This document shows, piece after piece, positions 35,083 to 43,550 of a stretch of 64,000 nt of DNA. The stretch is from NCBI RefSeq assembly GCF_023195695.1, contig NZ_JALPQG010000005.1, positions 124,001 to 188,000 of the forward strand, written 5' to 3'. Within the stretch, counting starts at the first letter, position 1. The number at the start of each line of letters is the position of its first letter. The translations under genes were made by a program, and so were the position numbers. The notes beneath the pieces were generated by a model. It worked only from the letters and a program-made list of their open reading frames with translations. It was not told the DNA's origin and ran no database searches. Source of the stretch: Aliiroseovarius sp. S1339 (lineage in GTDB: Bacteria; Pseudomonadota; Alphaproteobacteria; Rhodobacterales; Rhodobacteraceae).

Positions 35083-36050
35083 AGGGTTTTTCAAACCAGT
35101 TCAATGACTTGCCGGACTATATCCTGAAGATCACCAAAGAGATTTGGGAAGATCGCGGCTTGGCAACTTTGCACCACTATTATGGCAAGGACATCCCGAT
35201 GCGCTTTCCCTCGGGGCTTGTGACGGGGAACGCCAGCGTGATCGACGGAACGCTCGCGACACTGGCCGAATTTCCCGACCGTTACCTGCTGGGCGAGGAT
35301 GTGATTTGGTCGCAAGAGGGCGATCGATATCTGTCGTCTCACCGGATCGTAACGGGCGGCACGCATACGGGCCACGGGGCGTTCGGGCCGCCGACGGGCA
35401 AGGCGTTTCAGGTCCGCACCATCGCCGATTGCGCGGCCAAGGACGACGTGATCGACGATGAATGGCTGATACGCGATGTGGGCGGCGTTGCGCGCCAGCT
35501 GGGGTGGGACCCCAAGGATTATGCCGCGTGGCAGATTGAACAGGAAGGCGGGCCGGACAAGTGCACACGGCCCTTTCACCCATCCCATGACGTGACTGGA
35601 CCTTACACGGGGCGGGGAAACGATAACGAATGGGGTGGGAAGCTGGCCGATATCCTGCAACGGATTATGGCCAAGGACTTCACCGTCATCCGCAGCGAAT
35701 ATGACCGCGCGGTCTGCACCGAACATTGGGGTGCGCGCAACGGCTGGTCGTGGGACTTCTCAGAGACGGACTGGATGCGCCTGCGGTCGTCCTTCCCTAC
35801 CGCGACCTTCGAAATTCATCACCAGATTGGTCGCAGCGATCCGGGCACGCCCAACCGCGCCGCCGTGCGCTGGTCGCTGACTGGCAAGCACAGCGGCCCG
35901 GGCTTTTTCGGCGCGCCCACGGGAGCCGAGGTGCATGTGATGGGCATCACCCACGCCGAATGGGGCGAATGGGGCCTGCGCCGCGAATTCACGCTGATCG
36001 ACGAAGTGGCGATCTGGAAGCAGATATTGCTGCACATGGGGGAAAGTTGA
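35079..36050 (+). CDS. SnoaL-like two-domain protein, tandem copy 2
   Basis: A 323-residue paralogue of the preceding gene with the same landmarks (I-T-K-E-I-W-E-D-R-G-L, F-P-D-R-Y-L-L-G-E-D-V-I-W, G-P-Y-T-G-R-G-N-D-N-E-W-G, W-S-L-T-G-K-H-S-G-P-G). It lacks a short insertion of copy 1 after the D-V-I-W segment. Retention of both copies in one operon argues for distinct roles. A 142-base gap without a gene follows. Confidence 0.78.
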   Translation: MKGFSNQFNDLPDYILKITKEIWEDRGLATLHHYYGKDIPMRFPSGLVTGNASVIDGTLATLAEFPDRYLLGEDVIWSQEGDRYLSSHRIVTGGTHTGHGAFGPPTGKAFQVRTIADCAAKDDVIDDEWLIRDVGGVARQLGWDPKDYAAWQIEQEGGPDKCTRPFHPSHDVTGPYTGRGNDNEWGGKLADILQRIMAKDFTVIRSEYDRAVCTEHWGARNGWSWDFSETDWMRLRSSFPTATFEIHHQIGRSDPGTPNRAAVRWSLTGKHSGPGFFGAPTGAEVHVMGITHAEWGEWGLRREFTLIDEVAIWKQILLHMGES

Positions 36051-36192
36051 TGCAACGTCGCGCGCGCACTCTTCGGCGCAGGCACGAGTACCTGGCCAGC
36101 CGCCGTGCGCGCAGACTGAACCTGCGACCACCAAGCAGATTGGACGGCGACATAAACCTATCCCCACAGAATTTCAGTCAGGAACACATCAA

Positions 36193-37158
36193 ATGACACC
36201 TCAAGACATGGAAGCTCGCATTGTTCGTTACGGCGATCTGCAACCGTGCAAAACCGCCTTCATCGACGCCCATACGCCGGGCAGCGACCAGAAGGAAAAC
36301 TTCACTATTATCGGCGGCGGGGTCTCTGAATCCCCCGACCAGCACGTGCATATCGCGATCCCGCACGGGTTCAACATCGGCGCGGCGGGTCAACCGCCCA
36401 AGTGTCGCAACTCCTTACATGACCACCACACAGCCGAGGTGTTTTTCGTGCTCAAAGGCCGCTGGCGCTTTTTCTGGGGTCGCTGGGGCGATGCGGGCGA
36501 AGTGACGTTGGAAGAGGGCGACATCTTCAACATCCCCACCGCCATCTTCCGCGGGTTCGAGAATATCGGAACAGACTATGGGATGATCATGGCGATCCTT
36601 GGCGGCGACGATGCCGGTGGCGGTGTCATGTGGGCGCCGCAAGTGATCGAAGACGCCGCTGGCCACGGGTTGGTGCTGGGCGAAAACGGCAAGCTTTATG
36701 ACGGCAAGAAGGGGCAAACTCTGCCCGATGGTGTGAAACCGATGCCGCTGATGTCGGCGGCTGAACTGGCCAAGCGGCCTGAACCCACCACCGCTGAGGT
36801 GCTGCCCAACCACGTCGCTCGTTATCTGGATATGATGGCGCTGGCGGACAAGAAACCCGTAAAGGTGATTGGGGAAACCGGTCTGCTGCGCGACAAGCCG
36901 GGCTTTGAGGTGGACTTGATCACCCGTAGCTCTGCCAGCGAGACGATGCATCAACATGATAAGCCGTCAGTGTTGATGGCGATGCGTGGGCATTGGCGGG
37001 TCAATTGGGACGGAGGCTCTGCCACGCTTGCCCCCGGTGACACGATGAGCGTGCCGGAAAACCTGCCACATAACGCGCTGCCGTCGATGAGCGGCGAAGC
37101 ATCACTGTATCACGTGGTCGCCACAGGTGATCCCGCCGGGCTGACCTGGACAGGCTAA
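36193..37158 (+). CDS. two-domain cupin (bicupin)
   Basis: A 321-residue protein with two cupin domains. The first has L-H-D-H-H-T-A-E-V-F-F-V-L-K-G-R-W-R-F-F-W-G with metal-ligand histidines and Glu. The second, shorter motif is M-H-Q-H-D-K-P-S-V-L-M-A-M-R-G-H-W. The first domain looks able to bind iron or manganese. The family covers dioxygenases, isomerases and sugar epimerases, so the reaction is open. Within this cluster an isomerase or a ring-opening oxygenase would fit. Confidence 0.8.
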   Translation: MTPQDMEARIVRYGDLQPCKTAFIDAHTPGSDQKENFTIIGGGVSESPDQHVHIAIPHGFNIGAAGQPPKCRNSLHDHHTAEVFFVLKGRWRFFWGRWGDAGEVTLEEGDIFNIPTAIFRGFENIGTDYGMIMAILGGDDAGGGVMWAPQVIEDAAGHGLVLGENGKLYDGKKGQTLPDGVKPMPLMSAAELAKRPEPTTAEVLPNHVARYLDMMALADKKPVKVIGETGLLRDKPGFEVDLITRSSASETMHQHDKPSVLMAMRGHWRVNWDGGSATLAPGDTMSVPENLPHNALPSMSGEASLYHVVATGDPAGLTWTG

Positions 37159-37164
37159 CAGATT

Positions 37165-37192
37165 GCATCGACCCTGAACGTGGGGTCGATGC
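37165..37192 (+). repeat. intercistronic hairpin between bicupin and MetE-like genes
   Basis: A 10-bp perfect stem, GCATCGACCC (37165-37174) with GGGTCGATGC (37183-37192), closes an 8-base loop in the 63-base gap. No T-run follows, so it more likely affects messenger processing or stability than termination. Confidence 0.6.
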
Positions 37193-37221
37193 GCACGCAA
37201 TAGACCGTTGAAAGGGCAATC

Positions 37222-38346
37222 ATGAGCAAAGTTCTAACAACCCATGTGGGATCGCTGCCGCGCACGCAAAATGTGGTGGACTATATCTTCGCCCGCGAAA
37301 ACGGCGTGGATTATGACCCGAAAGCGTTCGACGCGGCGATGGCCGATGCGGTCAGCGACACCGTGGCCAAGCAAAAGGCGGCGGGCGTGGATATCGTCTC
37401 GGACGGCGAGACGTCGAAGATCAGCTATGCCACCTATGTCAAGGACCGCTATACCGGGTTTGACGGGGACAGCCCGCGCAACGCGCCTGCGGACCTGAAA
37501 CAATTCCCGAGCTTCCTGAAGCGGCTGGCCGACGATGGGGGCACGCCGCAATATGCGCGGCCCATGTGCGTCGGCGAGGTGAAGTCCAAGGGGCAGGGAG
37601 AGCTGGAAAAGGACATCGCGAACCTCAAGGCTGCGATGGCGGAACATGGCGTCGAGCGCGGGTTCATGAACGCGGCGTCGCCGGGGGTCATTTCACTGTT
37701 CCTGCAAAACGATCACTACCAAACACGCGAGGCTTATCTGGCAGCGCTCGCCGATGCGATGAAGGCAGAATACGAGACGATCGTGGCGTCCGGCCTTGAT
37801 CTGCAACTGGACTGCCCCGACTTGGCGTTGTCGCGGCATATGCTGTTCAACGACCTGTCGGATGACGAGTTTCTGAAGGTTGCGGCCAGCCATGTCGAGG
37901 CGCTGAACCACGCGCTGCAAGACGTGCCTGCTGACAAGGTGCGCGTGCATATCTGCTGGGGCAACTACGAAGGCCCGCATGTTTGCGACATCCCGATGGC
38001 GAAGATGTTCGACACGCTTATGGCAACCAAGTCGCGCTATGTTCTATTCGAAACGTCCAACCCACGCCATGGGCATGAATGGTCCGTGTTCCGCGACCGC
38101 AAGGCGGATATTCCTGATGACAAGGTGCTGGTGCCCGGTGTGGTGGACACGACGACGAACTTCGTCGAACACCCCGATCTGGTGGCTGAGCGTATCGGGC
38201 GGTTCGTGGATATCGTCGGGGCGGATCGTGTGATCGCGGGCTCGGATTGCGGCTTTGGCACCTTCGCGGGCTTTGGTGCGGTGGACCCTGACATTGCCTA
38301 TGCCAAGTTGGGCGCTTTGGCCGAAGGGGCGGCGTTGGTCCGATGA
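37222..38346 (+). CDS. MetE C-terminal-like zinc enzyme (methyl/alkyl transferase)
   Basis: A 374-residue single barrel related to the catalytic domain of cobalamin-independent methionine synthase, without MetE's N-terminal domain. The zinc ligands are all present: His243 and Cys245 (V-H-I-C-W-G), Glu277 (L-F-E-T-S-N) and Cys343 (G-S-D-C-G-F-G). The opening T-T-H-V-G-S-L-P-R is also diagnostic. Stand-alone relatives include epoxyalkane:CoM transferase and other thiol alkyl transferases. In a catabolic operon a demethylation or thiol-transfer step is more likely than methionine synthesis. It overlaps the next gene by ATGA. Confidence 0.85.
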   Translation: MSKVLTTHVGSLPRTQNVVDYIFARENGVDYDPKAFDAAMADAVSDTVAKQKAAGVDIVSDGETSKISYATYVKDRYTGFDGDSPRNAPADLKQFPSFLKRLADDGGTPQYARPMCVGEVKSKGQGELEKDIANLKAAMAEHGVERGFMNAASPGVISLFLQNDHYQTREAYLAALADAMKAEYETIVASGLDLQLDCPDLALSRHMLFNDLSDDEFLKVAASHVEALNHALQDVPADKVRVHICWGNYEGPHVCDIPMAKMFDTLMATKSRYVLFETSNPRHGHEWSVFRDRKADIPDDKVLVPGVVDTTTNFVEHPDLVAERIGRFVDIVGADRVIAGSDCGFGTFAGFGAVDPDIAYAKLGALAEGAALVR

Positions 38347-39038
38347 CGCCGCTGGTTCTTTTGCCCGGAATGATGTGTGACGCACGGCTGTTTGCGCCAC
38401 AGATCGCTGCGTTCTCAAGCGCGCGGGCGGTGCAGGTTGCGCCGATTGGCGCGTCGGATAACATGGCCGACCTGGCGGCAGAAGTTTTGGCCCACGCGCC
38501 GCCGCGCTTCGCACTGGCCGGGCTGTCGATGGGCGGGATTGTCGCGATGGAGGTGTTTCGCCAAGCGCCCGACCGGATCGACCGGATCGCATTTCTGGAT
38601 ACCAACCCCAAGGCCGAGGACGCCGCCATCGCCAAAGGTCGCGAGCCGCAGATCGCGCGTGCCAAGGCAGGTGAATTGCGCACGATCATGCGTGACGAGA
38701 TGAAGCCGCGTTATCTGGCGGCTGGGCCCGGGCGGGACGCGATCCTTGATCTGTGCATGGACATGGCCGAAGCGCTTGGGCCGGATGTGTTCGTGCGCCA
38801 GTCACGCGCGCTGCAAACGCGGCCTGACCAACAGGATACTTTGCGCGCGATCAAGGTTCCGACACTAGCGCTGTGCGGGCGGGAAGACACTTTGTGTCCG
38901 ATCCATCGCCACGAACTCATCTGCTCGCTTGTGCCGGGCGCGACGCTTGAGATCATCGAAGGTGCCGGCCATCTGCCGACCCTAGAGCAACCCCAAGCAA
39001 CCAACGCGGCCTTGAGCCGCTGGCTGGAGGCACCATGA
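38343..39038 (+). CDS. alpha/beta hydrolase
   Basis: A 231-residue hydrolase. The nucleophile Ser62 lies in G-L-S-M-G-G, the acid is probably the Asp in G-R-E-D-T-L-C-P, and the base is the His in G-A-G-H-L-P. No lid domain is obvious. It may hydrolyse an ester, lactone or thioester made earlier in the pathway. It is coupled at both ends by ATGA overlaps. Confidence 0.88.
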   Translation: MTPLVLLPGMMCDARLFAPQIAAFSSARAVQVAPIGASDNMADLAAEVLAHAPPRFALAGLSMGGIVAMEVFRQAPDRIDRIAFLDTNPKAEDAAIAKGREPQIARAKAGELRTIMRDEMKPRYLAAGPGRDAILDLCMDMAEALGPDVFVRQSRALQTRPDQQDTLRAIKVPTLALCGREDTLCPIHRHELICSLVPGATLEIIEGAGHLPTLEQPQATNAALSRWLEAP

Positions 39039-39727
39039 AGGACAGTTTGCTTACCCTATTGCGCCGCGTCGACACACCGACGGTTTGCAACGCGATTGAA
39101 GTCGCCCAAGGCCAACGGGGCTTTGATGGGTTCACCCGTGGAACGATGCTAATCAACGAGCCGACAGGCGTGGTCGTAGGCTATGCCAGCACCGCAAAAA
39201 TCGCCGCTGTGTCACCGCCCAGCGAGCCGCCAGAGGTCATCAAGGCGCGCCGGATGGCGTATTACAAACAGATGGCAGACGCCCCTGCCCCTTCGGTCTG
39301 CGTGATCGAGGACGAGGATTTCCCCAATGCCATCGGCGCATATTGGGGCGAGGTGAACACCACCATCCACAAAGGGTTTGGCATGTCCGGCACGCTGACC
39401 AACGGGGTCATGCGTGATCTGGGTGATATGGCGGCAGACTATCCGGTGGTAGCGGGCAGCGTCGGGCCAAGCCACGGTTTCGTGCACGTTACCGCATTGG
39501 ACGTGCCGGTAACGGTGTTTGGGCTGACAGTGCGCCCGGGCGATCTGGTTCACGCCGACCGCCACGGTGCTGTGGTTGTGCCGCCAGAGGTGGTGGACCA
39601 CCTCGAAAGCGCGATCGTCAAGATGCAGGACACGGAACATCTGGTGCTTGGTCCCGCCCGCAAGGAAGGTTTTGACTTCGCGGCGTTCGAGGCAGCTTGG
39701 GCAGCGTTCGAGAAGGCGCGGACGTGA
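39035..39727 (+). CDS. RraA/HMG-aldolase-like protein
   Basis: A 230-residue protein of the RraA fold shared by 4-hydroxy-4-methyl-2-oxoglutarate aldolase and oxaloacetate decarboxylase. The key segment is G-A-Y-W-G-E-V-N followed by T-N-G-V-M-R-D-L-G-D, where Arg and Asp bind the metal and pyruvate enolate. As last gene of the cluster it probably releases pyruvate or a small acid by retro-aldol cleavage or decarboxylation. An RNase E inhibitor role is unlikely given the context. Confidence 0.84.
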   Translation: MKDSLLTLLRRVDTPTVCNAIEVAQGQRGFDGFTRGTMLINEPTGVVVGYASTAKIAAVSPPSEPPEVIKARRMAYYKQMADAPAPSVCVIEDEDFPNAIGAYWGEVNTTIHKGFGMSGTLTNGVMRDLGDMAADYPVVAGSVGPSHGFVHVTALDVPVTVFGLTVRPGDLVHADRHGAVVVPPEVVDHLESAIVKMQDTEHLVLGPARKEGFDFAAFEAAWAAFEKART

Positions 39728-39855
39728 CGGTGATTTGAAGTGCCGTTGCGTCATATATCATCGCGCATGTCGTCTGGCTTTATGTCTGTTTCCATTTGAG
39801 CCTGCCCGACGTTGGGGTGATGCGGCCGCACTTAGAGCCGCTTGTCCTCGTAATG

Positions 39856-40605
39856 CTATTGCAGGACACCCGGCAGCGAAAGGTCGCCCGAGGCGATGTC
39901 AAATACATCCGTGACGCACAGAAGCGGGGCGTGGATATTGGCGTTGACGCGCAATGCAGCGGTCACTCCGTCATAGGTCGCGCCAGCCAGTTCGACATCG
40001 CTGGAAAAGCCGACGGTTAGTTTGATTTCTGGCCCGTCGAAAAGCGGGGTGAAGCCGGGGCTGTCCAGAAAGATCGGCAGGCCGGGCCACGTCGCTGGCA
40101 TTTTCGGGGTTTCGCCTTCAGCGATATCGCGCACGGCCAGCGCTCCCGGTCCACAGTTTTCCGTTGGCGTCAGCACGACCCAGTGAGAGTGCCAGATCAG
40201 GCCGTCATTGGCAGGGTCGCCGTCCTGATTTTCGTCGACAAGTGGGGTGTCGTCAAAGTCGGGGTGACTTGTTGCGGCAAGAGCAAGGATGCCGGTTTCG
40301 CCTTCAAACCCGACAGCGGCCGGATCAAGGGAAGTTGGCCAGACATAGGAATGCACAGGCGCATCACCAAGCGCGCCGACCGGTTCTGGCGTGTCTGCAC
40401 CCGCGACGCCATTCGTGGTCATTTGAAAGGTTACCTGATTGGCCGCGCGATGTGCGTGGGCGGCAAGGATGTCGAACGAAGCGACGACAGCCTCGTCAGG
40501 TTGTGACAGCACTGCACCATCTTGATGGACCGCGTGATCACCATCGGCGAAGGCTGCTGAAGCGGTCACGGACAGCGCAAGGATCGGAAGAAGGGTTCTG
40601 GTCAT
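39856..40605 (-). CDS. secreted protein of unknown function
   Basis: A 249-residue protein with a clear signal peptide (A-F-A-D near residue 20). Not a family I recognise. It is rich in Asp, His and Pro, has few cysteines, and includes H-S-Y-V-W-P-T-S, a D-E-N-Q-D-G-D-P acidic loop that could bind calcium, and L-I-W-H-S-H-W-V-V-L. Start ATG 40605 follows GGAG. It is divergent from the MarR gene and shares its palindromic promoter region, so it is probably under MarR control. Confidence 0.75.
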   Translation of the reverse strand: MTRTLLPILALSVTASAAFADGDHAVHQDGAVLSQPDEAVVASFDILAAHAHRAANQVTFQMTTNGVAGADTPEPVGALGDAPVHSYVWPTSLDPAAVGFEGETGILALAATSHPDFDDTPLVDENQDGDPANDGLIWHSHWVVLTPTENCGPGALAVRDIAEGETPKMPATWPGLPIFLDSPGFTPLFDGPEIKLTVGFSSDVELAGATYDGVTAALRVNANIHAPLLCVTDVFDIASGDLSLPGVLQ

Positions 40606-40643
40606 GGTCTAGGCTCCTGTGTTGGATTGTGTCAGCATTATAG

Positions 40644-40684
40644 TAGCGAGTCGCTATTATTGCAATGATGATATCGACTCGCTA
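40644..40684. promoter_or_regulatory. paired palindromes, candidate MarR operator
   Basis: Site 1 (40644-40656) is TAGCGA-G-TCGCTA, a perfect 6+1+6 palindrome. Site 2 (40672-40684) is TATCGA-C-TCGCTA, one change from perfect. Centres are 28 bases apart. They lie between the secreted-protein and MarR starts, ten bases before the MarR ATG. This fits autoregulation and control of both genes. Confidence 0.65.
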
Positions 40685-40693
40685 TAAAAGGTC

Positions 40694-41236
40694 ATGAAAT
40701 CAAATGAACAGATACGCGCACTGATCAATCGGCTGAGTCGTTTGGACGCGGCACAGAACTGGGATGGCGCGCTTAATCCCGCGCAGCGCGCGGCAGTTGA
40801 CTATCTTGCCCGGGCCAATCGCTTTTCGCGGTCGCCTTCGCATGTTGCTGACTTTCTGGGAACCACGCGGGGGACAACGTCGCAAACGTTGAAAGCGCTG
40901 ATGCGCAAAGGGTTTGTTTCCGAAGAGCGGTCCAGCACAGACAAGCGGTCAACCAGCTATCATTTGACGGATATGGGCCGCAGCGTGGGTGGAACCGGAT
41001 CGCTTTTGCTCGCCGCCCTGGAAAAACTGCCCCAGAACGATCTTGCAAACATCGAGGCGTCGATGCGGCGCTTGCTGAACGCGGCTGTGCGTGAGAATGG
41101 GTTAAAACCGTTCGGCATCTGTCGCACCTGCCTGCACTTCAAGCCCATGGAAACCGGCGGATACTGCACGCTTTTGCGTGTGGCGCTAAACGATGCAGAG
41201 ACCGAACAAATATGCCATGAGCAAGTGCCCGCATGA
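40694..41236 (+). CDS. MarR-family regulator with four-cysteine C-terminal extension
   Basis: A 180-residue protein. The winged helix spans about 25-100 (S-P-S-H-V-A-D-F-L-G-T-T-R-G-T-T-S-Q-T-L-K-A-L, then S-S-T-D-K-R-S-T-S-Y as the wing). The C-terminus adds C143-x2-C146-x11-C158-x15-C174, absent from typical MarR proteins and suggestive of a metal or Fe-S site or a redox switch. It overlaps the MOSC gene by ATGA. The paired palindromes upstream are its probable operator. Confidence 0.86.
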   Translation: MKSNEQIRALINRLSRLDAAQNWDGALNPAQRAAVDYLARANRFSRSPSHVADFLGTTRGTTSQTLKALMRKGFVSEERSSTDKRSTSYHLTDMGRSVGGTGSLLLAALEKLPQNDLANIEASMRRLLNAAVRENGLKPFGICRTCLHFKPMETGGYCTLLRVALNDAETEQICHEQVPA

Positions 41237-41922
41237 TGACCACGATTGACACATACGCGATTGAAGGGCTGTTCGTGGGTCCGGCCCGGAACCGTTGGCC
41301 GGGTAAACCTGCCTCGGCCATCGCCAAGACCGCCATCAAGGGTCCGCAGTCCTTGACCCTGACCGGGTTCAAGAAGGATCAACAGGCAGACTTGGCAGTG
41401 CATGGCGGACCAGAAAAGGCCGTGCATCACTACGCCGCCGATCACTACGCGGATTGGCAGGCGGAAGGTTTGATTGCCCCAAACACCCGCCCCGCAGCGT
41501 TCGGCGAAAACATCTCAACCACGGGATTGCGGGAAGATAGCGCCTTTATCGGCGACATCTTCCGTCTTGGAACAGCAATCGTTCAGATAAGCCAAGGACG
41601 GCAGCCTTGTTGGAAACTGAACCTGCACACGGGCCAGGACCGGATGGCCCACCTGTTCCAGAAAACCCTTCGCACCGGATGGTATTACCGAGTTCTGGAG
41701 GCGGGTCATGTCTGTCAAGGAGATCAAATTCAGCTGATCGAACGGGTGCAACCGAAATGGACAGTTGCCGCGGTGACCGATGCGCGATTGACCAAACATA
41801 TTGCCCAAAACGATGCAAAGGAACTGGCGGAGCTGTCAGAGTTGGCATTAGGCTGGCGCAAGGCATTTTCAAGAATGGCAGACGGAAACCTAGCGGAAGA
41901 TACATCCAAGAGGCTGGGCTGA
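41233..41922 (+). CDS. MOSC-domain protein (YiiM-like)
   Basis: A 229-residue protein of the YiiM-type MOSC family. Landmarks are V-H-G-G-P-E-K-A-V-H-H-Y, F-G-E-N-I-S-T-T-G-L and Cys126 in R-Q-P-C-W-K-L, the expected molybdenum-cofactor thiolate. Relatives reduce N-hydroxylated compounds. It is coupled to the MarR gene, so its expression may respond to the same redox or toxic signal. An ATG three bases later is an equally possible start. Confidence 0.88.
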   Translation: MMTTIDTYAIEGLFVGPARNRWPGKPASAIAKTAIKGPQSLTLTGFKKDQQADLAVHGGPEKAVHHYAADHYADWQAEGLIAPNTRPAAFGENISTTGLREDSAFIGDIFRLGTAIVQISQGRQPCWKLNLHTGQDRMAHLFQKTLRTGWYYRVLEAGHVCQGDQIQLIERVQPKWTVAAVTDARLTKHIAQNDAKELAELSELALGWRKAFSRMADGNLAEDTSKRLG

Positions 41923-41999
41923 CCGTGCCTGCTGGCTGAAGTTCAGATGATGTCCAGCTATCGCCGCGACGACTCGGGCTTTACCGGTGAGCACAATTT

Positions 42000-43550
42000 T
42001 CACAACAGCCACTCTATCGGCAACACTCCGATCAACACCATGGCGATCTGCTGGAACCATGTCGCGCCAGGTTCTTCCTGATAGATCACCGTCTTGCTGT
42101 CGCGTATGTGCTCTTGCCATACCATCTTGGCTTCGGGTGTCAGTTCCGGTTGATACGTCACTGTTTGAAGCGGACCATCGAAGCCGTCACTGACCCGCTT
42201 TGCAAGGGTTGGGCTGTCGATAAGGAAGCCCATCTCGCAATTTAGCGTGGCCGAGCGTGGATCGAAATTAAACGATCCGATGAAAATACGTGTCCCGTCC
42301 ATGGCAAAAGTCTTTGCATGCAAGCTTGCCCCTGACAGGCCGAAGGGCTTGATCTGAAGTTCAGCCTCTGGCGTCATCTCGCCGCGCAGCTTCAATTCAT
42401 AGAGACTGACGCCCGCCTCCAGAAGCTCGCGGCGATACTTGGAATACCCGGCGTGCACCATAAGCACATCGGTGGTGTTCAGAGCATTGGTCAGGATGTG
42501 CACGTCTTTCCCAGCGCGGGCAAGGTTTGCAAAATACTCCGTGCCGGGCTTTCCGGGAACAAAGTAGGCGGAAACGAGATCAAGCCGATGTTCAACCTCT
42601 CCTAGGATTTCACCCAATCGTGTGATCATCAGTTGGTCACGTGTGGCGATACCAAGGCCCTTGACCGGATCATCTGCCACGAGTTGTACGTTTGTCCACT
42701 CCATCGCGGCGGCGCCTTGTGCATAGCGGTCCAAACTGCTTTGCACGACCTCGTTGAAGTTGGCCGCTTCGGCGCTTGCTGTCACGTCAGCAACGCGCGC
42801 CTGAAACGCGGCCAGATCATCGGAGCCGCCGATGATATGTTCCACTTCGAAGACCGATTCGCTGTTCCAATACTCATCGAAGACCGCCGCCGTTTGCGGA
42901 ACAATCGCACCCGTCGCCAAGACGTCCATATCGACATAGAAGACATCGTCACCGACCTGAAAATACTCGTTCCCTATGTTGCGCCCGCCGATAATCGCGG
43001 TGGCACCGTCGGCGATGAACGACTTGTTGTGCATGCGGCGGTTCATGCGAAGAAAGTCGAATGTGTATCCCAGCATCTTAGGGCTGCGCACAGTGGATGG
43101 GTTGAACAGGCGAACCTCAAAATTGTCGTGCGCGTTTAGCGTTGTCACGAAGCTATCAAGACCGGGGATGCCATTGTCGTCCAGCAGCAGCCGCACCCTT
43201 ACACCGCGCTCTGCCGCCTGACGCAAAGCTTCAAGAAGCAATATACCCGACGTGTCATCATGCCAGATATAGTATTGCGCATCTATCGAGCGCTTGGCCG
43301 TCGCGGCCAGAGCCAGTCTGCTGGCCAGAGCGTCAGTTCCGTCCTGCAGCGGGATGACGCCGGACTGGCCGGGGTGTTCGACGGCACCGCCAACCATCAG
43401 CCGTCCAAGCAGGGTATTGGGGTCAGCCGGGATCGCAAGACTGTCAGCGCGCCCAGAGATGTCGGGCAGCGGAAAAGCAAGTCGCGCCGCGAAAACCGCG
43501 ATGGCGAGGACGGCAACGAGTGCTGTGAGAAGTTTTAAAATACGTTTCAT
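42000..43550 (-). CDS. phospholipase-D-like / cardiolipin-synthase-family protein
   Basis: A 516-residue PLD-superfamily protein with an N-terminal hydrophobic anchor or signal (about 5-25). It has two HKD motifs: H174-N-K176-x4-D181 followed by I-I-G-G-R-N, and H411-A-K413-x4-D418 followed by I-G-S-F-N. Both halves of the active site are intact. It probably hydrolyses or transfers phosphatidyl groups at the membrane. A C-terminal hydrophobic stretch is also present. Monocistronic as far as visible. Confidence 0.88.
   Translation of the reverse strand: MKRILKLLTALVAVLAIAVFAARLAFPLPDISGRADSLAIPADPNTLLGRLMVGGAVEHPGQSGVIPLQDGTDALASRLALAATAKRSIDAQYYIWHDDTSGILLLEALRQAAERGVRVRLLLDDNGIPGLDSFVTTLNAHDNFEVRLFNPSTVRSPKMLGYTFDFLRMNRRMHNKSFIADGATAIIGGRNIGNEYFQVGDDVFYVDMDVLATGAIVPQTAAVFDEYWNSESVFEVEHIIGGSDDLAAFQARVADVTASAEAANFNEVVQSSLDRYAQGAAAMEWTNVQLVADDPVKGLGIATRDQLMITRLGEILGEVEHRLDLVSAYFVPGKPGTEYFANLARAGKDVHILTNALNTTDVLMVHAGYSKYRRELLEAGVSLYELKLRGEMTPEAELQIKPFGLSGASLHAKTFAMDGTRIFIGSFNFDPRSATLNCEMGFLIDSPTLAKRVSDGFDGPLQTVTYQPELTPEAKMVWQEHIRDSKTVIYQEEPGATWFQQIAMVLIGVLPIEWLL

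Noticed and set aside
39035-39727. RNase E inhibitor RraA
   Set aside because: The fold matches, but the catabolic operon context and the aldolase-type Arg-Asp segment favour an aldolase/decarboxylase role.
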